DNA of 64,000 bases from Nocardioides cavernae (GCF_013410035.1 NZ_JACCBW010000002.1:1116001-1180000); one strand, 5' to 3'. Shown: positions 43,040 to 52,782, counted from the first letter of the stretch. Translations and numbers: made by a program. The notes: a model not told the origin generated them from the sequence alone.

Positions 43040-44163
43040 GCGCCACCGCCGCCCAGAGTCCCGGCCAGACGCCCGGCCAGACCCCCACCGCCCCCGAGCC
43101 GCGCGAGTCGGTGCGCCGGCGCCGCGCCGCCCGCCCCAGGAACACCGGCGGGCTCAGCTCGACCAGCCTGATCTACCTCGTGCTGGTCGGCGTCATCGCC
43201 GCGTCGGTCGTGCTGACCGCGATCGAGGGCCGCAACTTCTTCAGCCAGGGCAACATCTGGGCGGTCCTCACCGCGATGAGCGTGCTCGGCCTGATCGCCA
43301 TCGGCCAGACCCTCGTGATCCTCGTCGGCAGCCTGGACCTCTCGGTGCCCTACGTCGTCAGCCTCGCCACGGTGATCGCCGCGGGCGGGATGAAGGGGCT
43401 CGACTCCAACCTGCCCGCCGCGGGGGTCAACACCCTCGGCCTGTGCGCGCTCATCGGCCTCGTGATGGGCCTGCTGGTCGGCGTGCTGCACGTCCACGGC
43501 TTCATCGCGAGCCTCGGCATCGGCCTCGTCGTCAGCGGCTACCTCGGCACCAACTACCAGGGCAGCCACGGCGACGCCTCGCCCGACCTCGAGCTCCTCG
43601 GTCGCAGCGGGATCGCCGGCATCATCCCGACGGCGTTCATCATCCTGCTGGTCGCCGCGGCGCTGGTCACGCTCCTGCTGCGCTACACCCGGCTGGGCCA
43701 CCACCTCTACGCGATCGGCGGCAACCAGGACGTCGCGCGGATGTCGGGCGTACGCACCGTGGTGCCGGTCGTGGCCGCCCACGTGATGTGCTCGGTCCTC
43801 GCGGGCTTCGCGGCGCTGCTGCTGCTCTCCCGCACCGGGGTCGGCCTGCCGACGATCGGCTCCCAGGGCCGCTACGACCTGCTCTCCATCGCGGCCGTCG
43901 TGCTCGGCGGCACCCTGCTCGCCGGCGGCAAGGGCAGCGTCATCGGCACGATCGGCGGCGTCGCGATCTTCGCCGTCCTCGACAACGTCATGGGCGTCAT
44001 GCAGGTCAACCCGTTCCTCAAGGACTTCGTGCGCGGTCTCGTGATCGTCCTCGCCGTCGCCGTGTACGCCCGCCGCAGCGTCGTGCGCCGCCCACCCCGC
44101 TTCGGCGGCTCGGGACCGCTGGGCGCGAGCCTCGGCACGAACCAGAAGGGAGGGGCCGCATGA
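43036..44163 (+). CDS. Sugar ABC transporter permease 1
   Basis: 375 residues. Eight to nine hydrophobic segments from residue ~45 to 350, with the RbsC-type signature region (GQTLVILVGSLDLSVPYVVSLA) and GGNQDVARMSGV in the cytoplasmic loop before the last helices. The N-terminal ~40 residues are a Gln/Pro/Arg-rich cytoplasmic tail with a QTPGQTP repeat. It pairs with the next permease to form a heterodimeric channel. Its start and stop overlap neighbours as ATGA, so the operon is tightly coupled. Confidence 0.93.
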   Translation: MSATAAQSPGQTPGQTPTAPEPRESVRRRRAARPRNTGGLSSTSLIYLVLVGVIAASVVLTAIEGRNFFSQGNIWAVLTAMSVLGLIAIGQTLVILVGSLDLSVPYVVSLATVIAAGGMKGLDSNLPAAGVNTLGLCALIGLVMGLLVGVLHVHGFIASLGIGLVVSGYLGTNYQGSHGDASPDLELLGRSGIAGIIPTAFIILLVAAALVTLLLRYTRLGHHLYAIGGNQDVARMSGVRTVVPVVAAHVMCSVLAGFAALLLLSRTGVGLPTIGSQGRYDLLSIAAVVLGGTLLAGGKGSVIGTIGGVAIFAVLDNVMGVMQVNPFLKDFVRGLVIVLAVAVYARRSVVRRPPRFGGSGPLGASLGTNQKGGAA

Positions 44164-45272
44164 GCACCGCGACCTCGACTCCGTCGCGCCCGTCCGCGGG
44201 CCGCGCGCTGCCGCTCACCGAGGGCTCGCTCGTCCAGCGCCTGCTGCGCGGCGCGCTGACCCCGGGCGGCGCCGTCTTCATCCTCGCCGCCGTCCTGTTC
44301 GTCGCGGTCGTCGCGATCAACCCCAACTTCGGCGACCCGCCGCAGCTGATCCGGTTCATCGGCCGCACCGCGCCGATCGCGATCGCGGCGATGGGCCAGT
44401 ACTACGTGATCGTCTCCGGCGAGTTCGACCTCTCGATGGGGGCGGTGATCGCGACGCAGGTCGTCATCGCGGGCAACTACATCGGGCAGGACGAGGGCCG
44501 CGTGCTCCCCGCGCTCGTGCTGATGCTGCTCGTCGGCGCGGTGGTCGGGCTCGTCAACGGCCTCGGCACCACCCTGCTCAAGGTGCCGAGCTTCATCGTC
44601 ACCCTCGGGACGATGCTCGCCCTGGGCGGGCTCGTGCGCTACCTCACCGGCGGCGCCGCCACGGGCAACCCCGTCGACACCTTCCGCGAGATCGGTCGCG
44701 GCGGCATCCAGGACGTCCCGGTGATCGAGGTCCTGCCCTACTCCGTGATCATCCTCGTGGCGATCATGGCCGGCGGCGTGTGGCTGATGCGCTCGCCCTT
44801 CGGTCGCACGATCATCGCCACGGGCGACAACCCCGACGCCGCCGGGCTCGCCGGCGCGCACGTGTGGTGGGTCAAGACCCGGGCCTTCATGCTCTCATCC
44901 CTCTCGGCCACCGTCGCCGGCATCCTGCTCGTCGGCTACGCCGGCGTGCACCCCTCGGTGGGCGCGGGCTACGAGTTCCAGGCGATCACCGCCGTCGTGC
45001 TGGGCGGCGTCGTGCTCGGCGGCGGCCGGGGCTGGCTGCTCTCCGCGGCCGCCGGCGCCTTCGCCCTCGAGCTGCTCTTCTCGTTCCTCAACTTCCAGGA
45101 GGTCGAATCCACCTGGAGGCCGACGGTGCAGGGAGTGATCATCATCCTCGCCGTGGCCGCTGCCGGTCGCGCCTGGTCACTCGGTCGGCGGCCCTCTCGG
45201 ACATCTCCACCAGCAGCACCAGCACCACCATCCACCCCTGCCCACCCGGGCACTGAAACAGGAGAAAAGTGA
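44160..45272 (+). CDS. Sugar ABC transporter permease 2
   Basis: 370 residues from ATG 44160. Same fold as permease 1: IAAMGQYYVIVSGEFDLSMGA and the later ATGDNPDAAGLAGA loop, with about eight transmembrane helices between residues 38 and 345. The C-terminal ~30 residues are a Pro/Ala/Thr-rich tail with no counterpart in RbsC. Possession of two distinct permease subunits is typical of inositol- and branched sugar-type systems. It overlaps the binding-protein start by 1 bp (TGATG). Confidence 0.92.
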   Translation: MSTATSTPSRPSAGRALPLTEGSLVQRLLRGALTPGGAVFILAAVLFVAVVAINPNFGDPPQLIRFIGRTAPIAIAAMGQYYVIVSGEFDLSMGAVIATQVVIAGNYIGQDEGRVLPALVLMLLVGAVVGLVNGLGTTLLKVPSFIVTLGTMLALGGLVRYLTGGAATGNPVDTFREIGRGGIQDVPVIEVLPYSVIILVAIMAGGVWLMRSPFGRTIIATGDNPDAAGLAGAHVWWVKTRAFMLSSLSATVAGILLVGYAGVHPSVGAGYEFQAITAVVLGGVVLGGGRGWLLSAAAGAFALELLFSFLNFQEVESTWRPTVQGVIIILAVAAAGRAWSLGRRPSRTSPPAAPAPPSTPAHPGTETGEK

Positions 45273-46522
45273 TGCGCAGAAAGATCCACCGCGCGCCGAT
45301 CGCCGTGGCTTCGGCCCTGCTGCTCGGGGTGGTCGCCACCGCCTGCAGCACCGAGGACCCGACGGACACCGACTCGGGCTCGGAGAGCTCAGAGACCTCG
45401 GCTCCCGAGGAGTCCGAGGAGAGCCCGGCGGAAGGGGGAGAGCAGGAGTGGTTCGACCAGGCCGTCTACGACGAGCAGTACGAGCAGCGCTCGGCCACCT
45501 TCGAGGGTGACCCCGAGACGCCGTACCTGCAGTACATCGACGGCGAGATGACCGACACGTCGGAGTACAAGTCCAACAAGGCGGGCAAGGCCTGCTTCGC
45601 CAACGCCTCGATCTCCAACCCGTGGCGCCAGACCGGCTGGATCACCATGAACCAGCAGCTCAAGGCCCTGCAGGAGGAGGGCGTCATCTCCGAGATGGAG
45701 ACCCGTGACGCCGGTGACGACGACAACACCCAGATCGCCGACATCGACTACTTCATCTCCGAGGGCAACTGCGACGCCTTCATCATCTCGCCCAACTCCA
45801 CGGCGGCCATGACCGACGCCGTCGAGCGTGCCTGCGAGACCGGCAAGCCGGTCGTCGTCTTCGACCGCGGCGTCAACACCGACTGCGCCACCTCGTTCAT
45901 CCACCCGATCGGTGGCTTCGCGTGGGGCATCGACACCGCCGAGTTCCTCGTCGACAACCTCGAGGAGGGCGACAAGGTCGTCGCGCTGCGCATCCTGCCC
46001 GGCGTCGACGTGCTCGAGCAGCGCTGGGCCGCCGCCGAGAAGATCTTCGACGAGAACGGCATCGAGGCGGTCGACTTCTTCACCGGCGCCGACCCGACCG
46101 AGATCAAGACGTTCATCACCGACGAGCTCAACAAGGGCGAGATCCAGGGCGTCTGGATGGACGCCGGTGACGGTGCCGTCGCCGCCATCGAGGCCTTCGA
46201 GGACTTCGGCGCCGACCTGCCGGTCATGACCGGTGAGGACGAGATGAGCTTCCTGCGCAAGTGGGAGGAGACCGGCCTGACCGGCCTCGCGCCCGTCTAC
46301 TCCAACTTCCAGTGGCGCACGCCGCTGCTCGCCCTCCAGAAGATCTGGGCCGGCGAGGAGGTCCCGAAGGAGTGGGTCCTGCCCCAGACGCCGATCACCG
46401 AGGACGAGCGCGCCGACTACCTCGAGGCCAACGACGGCATGCCCGACGGCCACTACGCCAAGTTCGGCGGCGAGGACCTGGTGGGCTACCCCGAGGTGTG
46501 GCAGGAGCGCCAGATCCCCTGA
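45272..46522 (+). CDS. Sugar ABC transporter substrate-binding lipoprotein
   Basis: 416 residues from ATG 45272, with AGGAG at 45260; a GTG one codon earlier is possible. Lipobox VATAC (Cys near residue 25) followed by a ~35-residue Glu/Ser/Asp linker and a type I periplasmic-binding fold (AKACFANASISNPWRQTGWI, DAFIISPNSTAAMTDAVERA, KPVVVFDRGVN). The fold matches the RbsB/sugar-binding class. The unusually acidic linker and extra N-terminal ~60 residues make it longer than RbsB. Substrate unknown. Confidence 0.9.
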   Translation: MRRKIHRAPIAVASALLLGVVATACSTEDPTDTDSGSESSETSAPEESEESPAEGGEQEWFDQAVYDEQYEQRSATFEGDPETPYLQYIDGEMTDTSEYKSNKAGKACFANASISNPWRQTGWITMNQQLKALQEEGVISEMETRDAGDDDNTQIADIDYFISEGNCDAFIISPNSTAAMTDAVERACETGKPVVVFDRGVNTDCATSFIHPIGGFAWGIDTAEFLVDNLEEGDKVVALRILPGVDVLEQRWAAAEKIFDENGIEAVDFFTGADPTEIKTFITDELNKGEIQGVWMDAGDGAVAAIEAFEDFGADLPVMTGEDEMSFLRKWEETGLTGLAPVYSNFQWRTPLLALQKIWAGEEVPKEWVLPQTPITEDERADYLEANDGMPDGHYAKFGGEDLVGYPEVWQERQIP

Positions 46523-46584
46523 TCCGGCACCAGCAGCACTGACGCTCCTCTGGAGCAGCACCTGAAGCACCACCGAACGCGTCG

Positions 46585-46615
46585 GTGGGCCGGGCTCCGC
46601 GCCCGGCCCACCGGC
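46585..46615 (+). promoter_or_regulatory. 12-bp hairpin between transport and catabolic genes
   Basis: CGGTGGGCCGGG and CCCGGCCCACCG pair perfectly around a 7-nt loop, with no T-run. Located 60 bp after the binding-protein stop, it could attenuate readthrough or protect the upstream mRNA so that binding protein is made in excess. Confidence 0.55.
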
Positions 46616-46646
46616 GGCACACGCCCTCTGGAAGGACGGCCACCAC

Positions 46647-47489
46647 ATGCGCAAGATCGGCGTCAACACGTGGGTCTGGACCTCACCGCTCACCGACGCT
46701 GGGGTGGCCGACCGGCTGCGCAGCATCGCGGACATGGGGTTCGACGCGGTCGAGCTGCCCCTGGAGAACCCCGGTGACCTCACCGTCGACGTCGTCGCCG
46801 ACGTCCTGGCCGAGACCGGGCTGACGCCGTGCGTGGTGGGCGCGATGGCGCCCGGGCGCGACCTCGTCGACGCGTCCTGCGTCGCCGACACCCAGGACTA
46901 CCTCCGCGCCTGCGTCGACTTCGCGGCGGGCGTCGGGGCCGCCTCGGTCTGCGGCCCGTTCTACGCCTCCACGGGGCGGGTCTGGCGCATGGACGCCGAG
47001 CAGCGCGCGACGGCGTACGCCGACCTGCGCGAGCACCTCGCCCCCGTGGTCGAGCACGCGGCGAGCCGCGGCGTACGCCTCGGCATCGAGCCGCTGAACC
47101 GCTACGAGACCTCGCTCATCAACACGGTCGACCAGGCGCTCACCGCCCTCGACCCCCTCCTCGGTGACGGGCTCGGGCTCGCGCTGGACAGCTACCACCT
47201 CAACATCGAGGAGCGCTCCAGCGGCGACGCGATCCGCGCCGCCGGCAGCCACCTCGCGCACGTGCAGGTGTGCGGCAGCGACCGCGGCGCCCCCGGTGGC
47301 GACCAGACCGACTGGAAGGCCTTCGTCGACGCCCTCGACGAGGTCGGCTACGACGGGCCGCTCGTCATCGAGAGCTTCACCGCGGACAACGCCTCCATCG
47401 CCACCGCGGCCTCCATCTGGCGGCCGCTGGCACCCACCCAGGACGAGCTCGCCCGAGACGGCTTGTCCTTCCTCCGGACGCTCGTCTGA
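46647..47489 (+). CDS. TIM-barrel sugar epimerase/isomerase (tagatose/psicose 3-epimerase-like)
   Basis: 280 residues from ATG 46647, with GGAAGGA upstream. AP-endonuclease-2-like TIM barrel: MGFDAVELPLENP, metal-ligand Glu in GIEPLNRYETSLINT, Asp in LALDSYHLNIEE, His in LAHVQVCGSDRG, and final Glu in LVIESFTAD, all appropriate to a ketose 3-epimerase. The full set suggests an active Mn2+/Co2+-dependent enzyme. It begins the catabolic half of the operon; together with the dehydrogenase and second barrel it fits oxidation and isomerisation of an imported sugar or polyol. Confidence 0.88.
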   Translation: MRKIGVNTWVWTSPLTDAGVADRLRSIADMGFDAVELPLENPGDLTVDVVADVLAETGLTPCVVGAMAPGRDLVDASCVADTQDYLRACVDFAAGVGAASVCGPFYASTGRVWRMDAEQRATAYADLREHLAPVVEHAASRGVRLGIEPLNRYETSLINTVDQALTALDPLLGDGLGLALDSYHLNIEERSSGDAIRAAGSHLAHVQVCGSDRGAPGGDQTDWKAFVDALDEVGYDGPLVIESFTADNASIATAASIWRPLAPTQDELARDGLSFLRTLV

Positions 47490-47519
47490 GCGCCCGTCAC
47501 CGCAAGTCAGGAGAACCAC

Positions 47520-48680
47520 GTGACCAGCACACCCAGCGCATCGGGCGCCGCCGGGTCCCCGGGGGTCGCCGTCATCGGCTATGCCTTCATGGGCAAGGCC
47601 CACTCCCACGCATGGCGCAACGTCGCAGCCCTCCACCCGGGCGCGCCCGGCGCTCGCCTGCAGGTGCTGGTCGGACGTGACGCCGACGCGGTCGCCTCGG
47701 CCGCCGGGCAGTACGGCTGGTCCGAGTCGGCCACCGACTGGCACGCGGTGCTGGAGCGCGACGACATCGACATCGTCGACGTCTGCGTCCCCGGCCACCT
47801 GCACGCCGAGGTCGCCATCGCCGCCCTCGAGGCCGGCAAGCACGTGATCGCGGAGAAGCCCCTGGCCAACAGCCTCGCCGAGGCCGAGAAGATGGTCGCC
47901 ACCGCCCGCGCGGCCCGTGAGCGCGGCGTGCACTCGATGGTCGGCTTCAACTACCGCCGCGTCCCCGCCCTCGCGCTGGCGCGCCAGCACATCGCCGCCG
48001 GTCGGATCGGTGAGGTCCGGCAGGTGCGGGTGTCGTACCTGCAGGACTGGCTCGCGGACGCCGCGGCCCCGATGACGTGGCGGCTGCGCCGAGAGCTCGC
48101 CGGCTCCGGTGCGCTGGGCGACCTCGCCTCGCACGCCGTGGACCAGGTCCGCTACCTGACCGGCCACGAGGTCACGGCCGTCAACGCCATGACCCAGACC
48201 TTCGTCCCGCAGCGTGCCGGCGAGTCCGGCATGGAGGACGTGACCGTCGACGACGCGGCGTGGAGCACGATGCGCACCGATCGCGGAGCCGTCGTCAGCC
48301 TCGAGGTCTCCCGGATGGCCTCCGCGCGCAAGAACGCGCTCGAGATCGAGGTCTACGGCAGCACCGGCGCGGTCCGCTTCGACCTCGAGTCGCTCAACCA
48401 CCTCGACGTCGCGCTCGACGGCGCCAGCACCTTCTGCCGTCGGCTGGTCACCGACCCGGGCGACCCCTACATCGACGGCTGGTGGCCGCCCGGCCACGTG
48501 CTGGGCTGGGACGCCACCTTCACCAACCAGGCCTCCGACTTCCTCACCGCGCTCGCCGCCGGGCAGGAGCCGACGCCGTCGTTCGAGGACGGGCTCGCCG
48601 TGCAGCGCGTGCTCGCCGCGATCGAGGCCAGCGCCGCGCAGGCAGGCAGCTGCGTCGAGGTCGAGCGGGGCTTGGCCTGA
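47520..48680 (+). CDS. Gfo/Idh/MocA family oxidoreductase
   Basis: 386 residues from GTG 47520 with AGGAGAAC upstream. N-terminal NAD(P)-binding fold: [19 protein letters not shown], then [20 protein letters not shown] and the [15 protein letters not shown] motif with catalytic Lys. The second domain has [17 protein letters not shown] with the expected His. These enzymes oxidise sugars or inositols at a hydroxyl. Its stop overlaps the next start (TGATG). Confidence 0.92.
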   Translation: MTSTPSASGAAGSPGVAVIGYAFMGKAHSHAWRNVAALHPGAPGARLQVLVGRDADAVASAAGQYGWSESATDWHAVLERDDIDIVDVCVPGHLHAEVAIAALEAGKHVIAEKPLANSLAEAEKMVATARAARERGVHSMVGFNYRRVPALALARQHIAAGRIGEVRQVRVSYLQDWLADAAAPMTWRLRRELAGSGALGDLASHAVDQVRYLTGHEVTAVNAMTQTFVPQRAGESGMEDVTVDDAAWSTMRTDRGAVVSLEVSRMASARKNALEIEVYGSTGAVRFDLESLNHLDVALDGASTFCRRLVTDPGDPYIDGWWPPGHVLGWDATFTNQASDFLTALAAGQEPTPSFEDGLAVQRVLAAIEASAAQAGSCVEVERGLA

Positions 48681-49690
48681 TGGGTCGACCGTTCACGCTC
48701 TTCACCGGCCAGTGGGTCGACCTGCCGCTCGAGGAGGTGGCCCGGCTCGCGGCCGAGTGGGGGTACGACGGGCTCGAGGTCGCGGTCTCCGGCGAGCACC
48801 TCGACGCCTGGCGCTGGGACGACGACGACTACGTCGCCGAGCGGCTCGGCATCCTGGAGCGGCACGGCCTGCAGCTCCACGCGATCTCCAACCACCTCAC
48901 CGGGCAGGCGATCTGCGACGACCCGATCGACTTCCGTCACCAGGCCATCGTGCGCGAGCGCGTGTGGGGCGACGGGGACCCCGAGGGCGTACGCCAGCGG
49001 GCGGCCGAGGAGATGAAGCTGACCGCACGCCTCGCCCAGCGGCTCGGGGTGCGGACCGTCGTCGGCTTCACCGGGTCATCGATCTGGCAGTACGTCGCGA
49101 TGTTCCCGCCGGTGCCGGCGGAGCGGATCGAGGCCGGCTACCAGGACTTCGCCGACCGGTGGAACCCGATCCTCGACGTCTTCGACGAGTGCGGCGTGCG
49201 CTTCGCCCACGAGGTGCATCCCTCGGAGATCGCCTACGACTACTGGACGACGCGGCGCGCGCTCGACGCGGTGGGCAACCGGCCCGCGTTCGGCATCAAC
49301 TGGGACCCGAGCCACATGATGTGGCAGGGGATCGACCCGGTCGCGTTCATCACCGACTTCGCCGACCGGATCTACCACGTCGACTGCAAGGACACCCGGA
49401 TGCGGATGGGCGGCGGCCGCAACGGCATCCTCTCCTCGCACCTGCCCTGGGACGACCCGCGGCGAGGGTGGACCTTCGTGTCCACCGGCCACGGCGACAT
49501 CCCCTGGGAGGACTGCTTCCGCACCCTCACCGCGATCGGCTACGACGGTCCGATCTCGGTGGAGTGGGAGGACGCCGGGATGGACCGGCTCCGCGGGGCG
49601 CCTGAGGCCCTCGCCCGCCTGCGCGCACTCGACTTCGAGCCGCCGGCGGTGTCGTTCGACGCCAACTTCAGCAAGCAGTCGGAGACCTGA
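48680..49690 (+). CDS. TIM-barrel sugar isomerase/epimerase
   Basis: 336 residues from ATG 48680, overlapping the oxidoreductase stop. Xylose-isomerase-like barrel: [30 protein letters not shown] (Glu ligand), [16 protein letters not shown] (Asp/His), [11 protein letters not shown] and [10 protein letters not shown] (Glu). Ligands are complete. It is longer than the first barrel and belongs to the group often found next to MocA-type dehydrogenases, where it may process the 3-keto sugar. Last gene of the operon. Confidence 0.9.
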   Translation: MGRPFTLFTGQWVDLPLEEVARLAAEWGYDGLEVAVSGEHLDAWRWDDDDYVAERLGILERHGLQLHAISNHLTGQAICDDPIDFRHQAIVRERVWGDGDPEGVRQRAAEEMKLTARLAQRLGVRTVVGFTGSSIWQYVAMFPPVPAERIEAGYQDFADRWNPILDVFDECGVRFAHEVHPSEIAYDYWTTRRALDAVGNRPAFGINWDPSHMMWQGIDPVAFITDFADRIYHVDCKDTRMRMGGGRNGILSSHLPWDDPRRGWTFVSTGHGDIPWEDCFRTLTAIGYDGPISVEWEDAGMDRLRGAPEALARLRALDFEPPAVSFDANFSKQSET

Positions 49691-49735
49691 GGCAGGGCCC
49701 GGCCGCAGTCCGAGCCCCTCGGGCGCGGTCGGCCC

Positions 49736-49741
49736 TACACT
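49736..49741 (+). promoter_or_regulatory. -10 element TACACT (leaderless)
   Basis: TACACT ends 7 nt before ATG 49749, after the end of the sugar operon. Confidence 0.55.
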
Positions 49742-49748
49742 CCCTCCC

Positions 49749-50606
49749 ATGAGGGGCTTCCGCGCCAGGGATGCGGACCGCGACCGCTACGTCGAGGTCA
49801 TCGAGGCGGCCTACGTCGACGGCCAGATCAACGACGCGGACCGTGAGCTGCGGGTGTCCCGCGCGCTCTCCGCGGAGACCCTCGACGAGCTCGAGACGCT
49901 GACGCGGGACCTGCAGAACCGGCCGGCACCGGCGCCGCCGGTGCAGGTCCGGGCGGCCCGGCCGACGCGGACGCGGCACCTGACGGGCGTGCTCGTCGCG
50001 CTCGGCGTGTTCGTGGCGCTGATCGGCGTCGGCGTCACCGGCGTCGTCGCCCTCTTCGCCACGTCCGTCGGTCCCACGGAGGTCGACACCCCCGCCGTCG
50101 TCGCGTCGGACGGCACGACGTCCCTGCCCGCCGAGGAGGTCGAGGCGCCGCCCGCCCCGACCTTCGAGATGACCGCGCGCGACGTGCGCGGCTTCGTGCG
50201 CGCCTACGAGCGCCAGTTCGGCACGCGGGACGCGTGGGACGTCTCCTTCTACCCCGAGCGGGTCTCGGTCGACGTCCCGGTGCGCGGCTCGCGCCCGCGC
50301 TACGAGTCGTGGTCCTGGGACGGGGCGTGGGAGATGACCTCGGGGCCGCGCGGGGCCAGTCCCTTCCACACCGCTCTCGTCGACCTCGGCTCGATCGGCC
50401 CCGACCGGCTGATGGCCAACATCCGCCTCGCGGAGCGCAGCCTGGGGGTCGAGCGCGGCGTCTTCACGCATGCCGTGCTGTGGGACGACCCGACCGCCGG
50501 AACGACGTTGAACATCCACGTCGGCAACGAGTTCCAGGAGAACGGCTACCTCCGCACCACCCTCTCCGGGGACCGGGTGGTGCTGCGCATCCCCTACGAC
50601 GGGTGA
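49749..50606 (+). CDS. DUF1707 domain membrane protein
   Basis: 285 residues. The N-terminal DUF1707 SHOCT-like motif is clear: FRARDADRDRYVEVIEAAY then DGQINDADRELRVSRALSA (residues ~3-55). One transmembrane helix lies near residues 78-100. The C-terminal ~150 residues form an extracytoplasmic domain (YESWSWDGAWEMTSGP, NIHVGNEFQENGYL) that resembles no family I know. DUF1707 proteins are actinobacterial and of unknown role. The mRNA appears leaderless by its TACACT -10. Confidence 0.85.
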   Translation: MRGFRARDADRDRYVEVIEAAYVDGQINDADRELRVSRALSAETLDELETLTRDLQNRPAPAPPVQVRAARPTRTRHLTGVLVALGVFVALIGVGVTGVVALFATSVGPTEVDTPAVVASDGTTSLPAEEVEAPPAPTFEMTARDVRGFVRAYERQFGTRDAWDVSFYPERVSVDVPVRGSRPRYESWSWDGAWEMTSGPRGASPFHTALVDLGSIGPDRLMANIRLAERSLGVERGVFTHAVLWDDPTAGTTLNIHVGNEFQENGYLRTTLSGDRVVLRIPYDG

Positions 50607-50650
50607 CGTAGTCCACGTCGCCGGGGCCACTGCGGTCGTCGCGCCTGCGG

Positions 50651-50656
50651 CACGAT
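50651..50656 (+). promoter_or_regulatory. -10-like CACGAT (leaderless)
   Basis: CACGAT ends 7 nt before ATG 50664 and favours that codon over ATG 50655. Confidence 0.4.
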
Positions 50657-50663
50657 GTCGGGC

Positions 50664-51695
50664 ATGAAGACGAACGCCGGACACTTCTTCGAGGACTTCC
50701 ACGTCGGGCAGGTCATCGACCACGCCACCCCCCGCACGATCACCGAGGGGGACCGGGCGCTCTACGGCGCGATCTACCCGACCCGGTTCGCGCTGCCGTC
50801 GTCGGCGGAGTTCGCCGCGTCCGTCGGGCTGGCCGCGCACCCGGTCGAGGAGCTCGTCGGCTTCCACGTCGCCTTCGGCAAGACCGTGCCCGACGTCTCG
50901 CTCAACGCCGTCGCGAACCTCGGGTACGCCGAGTGCCGCTTCCACGTGCCCGTCGTGCCCGGTGACACGCTCCGCACGCGCTCCGAGGTGATCGGGGTCA
51001 AGGAGAACTCCAACGGCAGGACCGGGGTCGTCTGGGTCCGCTCCACGGCCACCAACCAGCGCGGCGAGGTCGTCGTCGACTGGGCGCGCTGGGTGATGGT
51101 GCACAAGCGCGACGCCGGTGCGCCGGCGCCGGCCACGGTGGTGCCGGACCTCGCCCCCGCCGTCGCCGCCGCCGACCTCGTCGTGCCCGCGGGCCTCGAC
51201 TTGACGGCGTACGACACCGTGGCCGCCGGTGAGCCGCACCGTCTCGGCGACTACGAGGTGGGGGAGCGGATCGACCACGTCGACGGCGTCACCCTGACCG
51301 ACGCCGAGCACATGATGGCGACCCGGCTGTGGCAGAACACCGCCAAGGTGCACTTCGACACCGGCGCCCGCCCCGACGGCACCCGGCTCGTCTACGGCGG
51401 GCACGTGATCTCGCTCGCCCGTGCGCTGTCCTTCAACGGGCTCGCCAACGCGCAGCTCGTGGCCGCGATCAACGCCGGCGCCCACGTCGCTCCAGCCTTC
51501 GCCGGCGACACCGTCCACGCGTGGTCCGAGGTGCTCGACCAGACCGAGCTCGATGCACCCGGGGTGGGCGCGCTGCGCCTGCGGCTGGTGGCGACCAAGG
51601 GGCGCGACGAGTCGATGACCCTGCGCGGCGACGACCGGAAGTACGCCCCGGGCGTGCTGCTCGACCTCGACTACTGGGCGCTCATCCCGCGCTGA
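50664..51695 (+). CDS. Double-hotdog MaoC-like dehydratase
   Basis: 343 residues from ATG 50664; ATG 50655 (MSGMKTN) is the alternative. Two MaoC-type hotdog domains: FEDFHVGQVIDHATPRTITE with later SLNAVANLGYAECRFHVPV, and LGDYEVGERIDHVDGVTLTD with VYGGHVISLARALSFNGL. The family includes mesaconyl-CoA and related hydratases acting on CoA thioesters; the hydratase dyad region (D-x4-H in the first hotdog) is not strictly typical, so activity on a branched dicarboxylic acyl-CoA is plausible but unproven. Its 3' end overlaps the convergent sulfotransferase-like gene by 14 bp. Confidence 0.85.
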   Translation: MKTNAGHFFEDFHVGQVIDHATPRTITEGDRALYGAIYPTRFALPSSAEFAASVGLAAHPVEELVGFHVAFGKTVPDVSLNAVANLGYAECRFHVPVVPGDTLRTRSEVIGVKENSNGRTGVVWVRSTATNQRGEVVVDWARWVMVHKRDAGAPAPATVVPDLAPAVAAADLVVPAGLDLTAYDTVAAGEPHRLGDYEVGERIDHVDGVTLTDAEHMMATRLWQNTAKVHFDTGARPDGTRLVYGGHVISLARALSFNGLANAQLVAAINAGAHVAPAFAGDTVHAWSEVLDQTELDAPGVGALRLRLVATKGRDESMTLRGDDRKYAPGVLLDLDYWALIPR

Positions 51696-52758
51696 ACCGG
51701 CGGACGAGGTCGCCCGCGACGAGGTCCAGGGCCGTGTCGAGGGAGTCGGCGCCGTCGTGGCCGAGCCGGTGCAGGACCTCACGGGCGGCCGCCAGCAGCT
51801 CGTCGTCGGTCGCGTCGCCGGGCGTACGTCCCTCACGCGGTGCACCCGCCAGCAGGTCGTCGAGGTCGCCCACCACGTCGAAGGGGGCCGCCCGGAGGCT
51901 GGCCACCATCTCCGCCGAGCGCTCCTGGACCCACCCGGCGTGCTGGACGGGCAGGACGAACGGCTCGGACGGTGCCGCGCCGGCGAGTGCCTCGGGGACG
52001 AAGGTGCCCTTGATCCGGCGCGTCAGCTCAGGCGTACGCCCGGCGCGGGGGAGTCGCTCGTTGATCCGCCGCAACAGCTCGGCCTCGACCAGGCCGAGGG
52101 AGTCGTTGGCCCGCCGGACCTCGGTGTCGAGGCCCGCGACGTCGACGCCGAGGACGGCGGCGCTGCGCCGCCAGAGCTCGTCGCGCGGGGCGCCCGACGG
52201 GGGGACCACCACGAGGTGCACGCGGTCGGCGGGCAGGTCCGCGGACCAGCGCCGGAGGATGGCCGGGACGTCCTGGTAGCGCCAGAACTTCTGGTCGTCC
52301 TCACCGTGGCGCACGGAGCCGAGGAAGCGGCGGTAGGGCTGGCGCGCGCCCATCTTGACCCGCTGCTGCCAGGCGGAGGGCAGGACCCGGCCGAGGTCGC
52401 GCGCGGTGACGACGACGTGGACCTCCCCGGCGACGGCGGCGAGCTCCGACAGGGCCCGACGTGCCGCCCGGTCCGGGGTGTCGGCGAAGTGCTCGTTGCT
52501 GACCAGCACGTCACCGGACCAGTCGCCGGCCTCGTCGAGGACCCGGCGCCACGCGTCCTGCTCGCGGTCGCTGAGGGTGTCGAGCACGGCGCTCATCCCC
52601 TTCACCACGGCGGCGGCGGTGAAGTGGTCGCGGCGTCCCGCGCCGGGCAGGAGCAGGCCGCGGTCGCGCAACTCGTCGTGGTGGCGCCACCACAGGTCCT
52701 GCAGGTAGCTCGTGCCCGACTTCGCCGTCCCGACGTGGAGGAACGCGCGGCGAGCCAT
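51682..52758 (-). CDS. Sulfotransferase-like protein (second copy)
   Basis: 358 residues from ATG 52758 (TAGGGT -10 ends 7 nt upstream). PAPS loop AFLHVGTAKSGTSYLQDLWW (residues ~5-24) and VVVTARDLGRVLPSAWQQR match the 35708-36775 paralogue in order and spacing, but overall identity is moderate, so this is an old duplication. The C-terminal ~60 residues (APREGRTPGDATDDELLAAA) add a helical tail. Acceptor unknown. Divergent from a methyltransferase gene across 36 bp with face-to-face leaderless promoters. Confidence 0.8.
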   Translation of the reverse strand: MARRAFLHVGTAKSGTSYLQDLWWRHHDELRDRGLLLPGAGRRDHFTAAAVVKGMSAVLDTLSDREQDAWRRVLDEAGDWSGDVLVSNEHFADTPDRAARRALSELAAVAGEVHVVVTARDLGRVLPSAWQQRVKMGARQPYRRFLGSVRHGEDDQKFWRYQDVPAILRRWSADLPADRVHLVVVPPSGAPRDELWRRSAAVLGVDVAGLDTEVRRANDSLGLVEAELLRRINERLPRAGRTPELTRRIKGTFVPEALAGAAPSEPFVLPVQHAGWVQERSAEMVASLRAAPFDVVGDLDDLLAGAPREGRTPGDATDDELLAAAREVLHRLGHDGADSLDTALDLVAGDLVRRFSAG

Positions 52759-52765
52759 GCCCGTG

Positions 52766-52771
52766 ACCCTA
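52766..52771 (-). promoter_or_regulatory. -10 element TAGGGT (leaderless)
   Basis: TAGGGT on the minus strand ends 7 nt before ATG 52758; 11 bp away the plus strand carries CAGACT for the divergent gene. Confidence 0.5.
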
Positions 52772-52782
52772 TCGGGGGCGGG

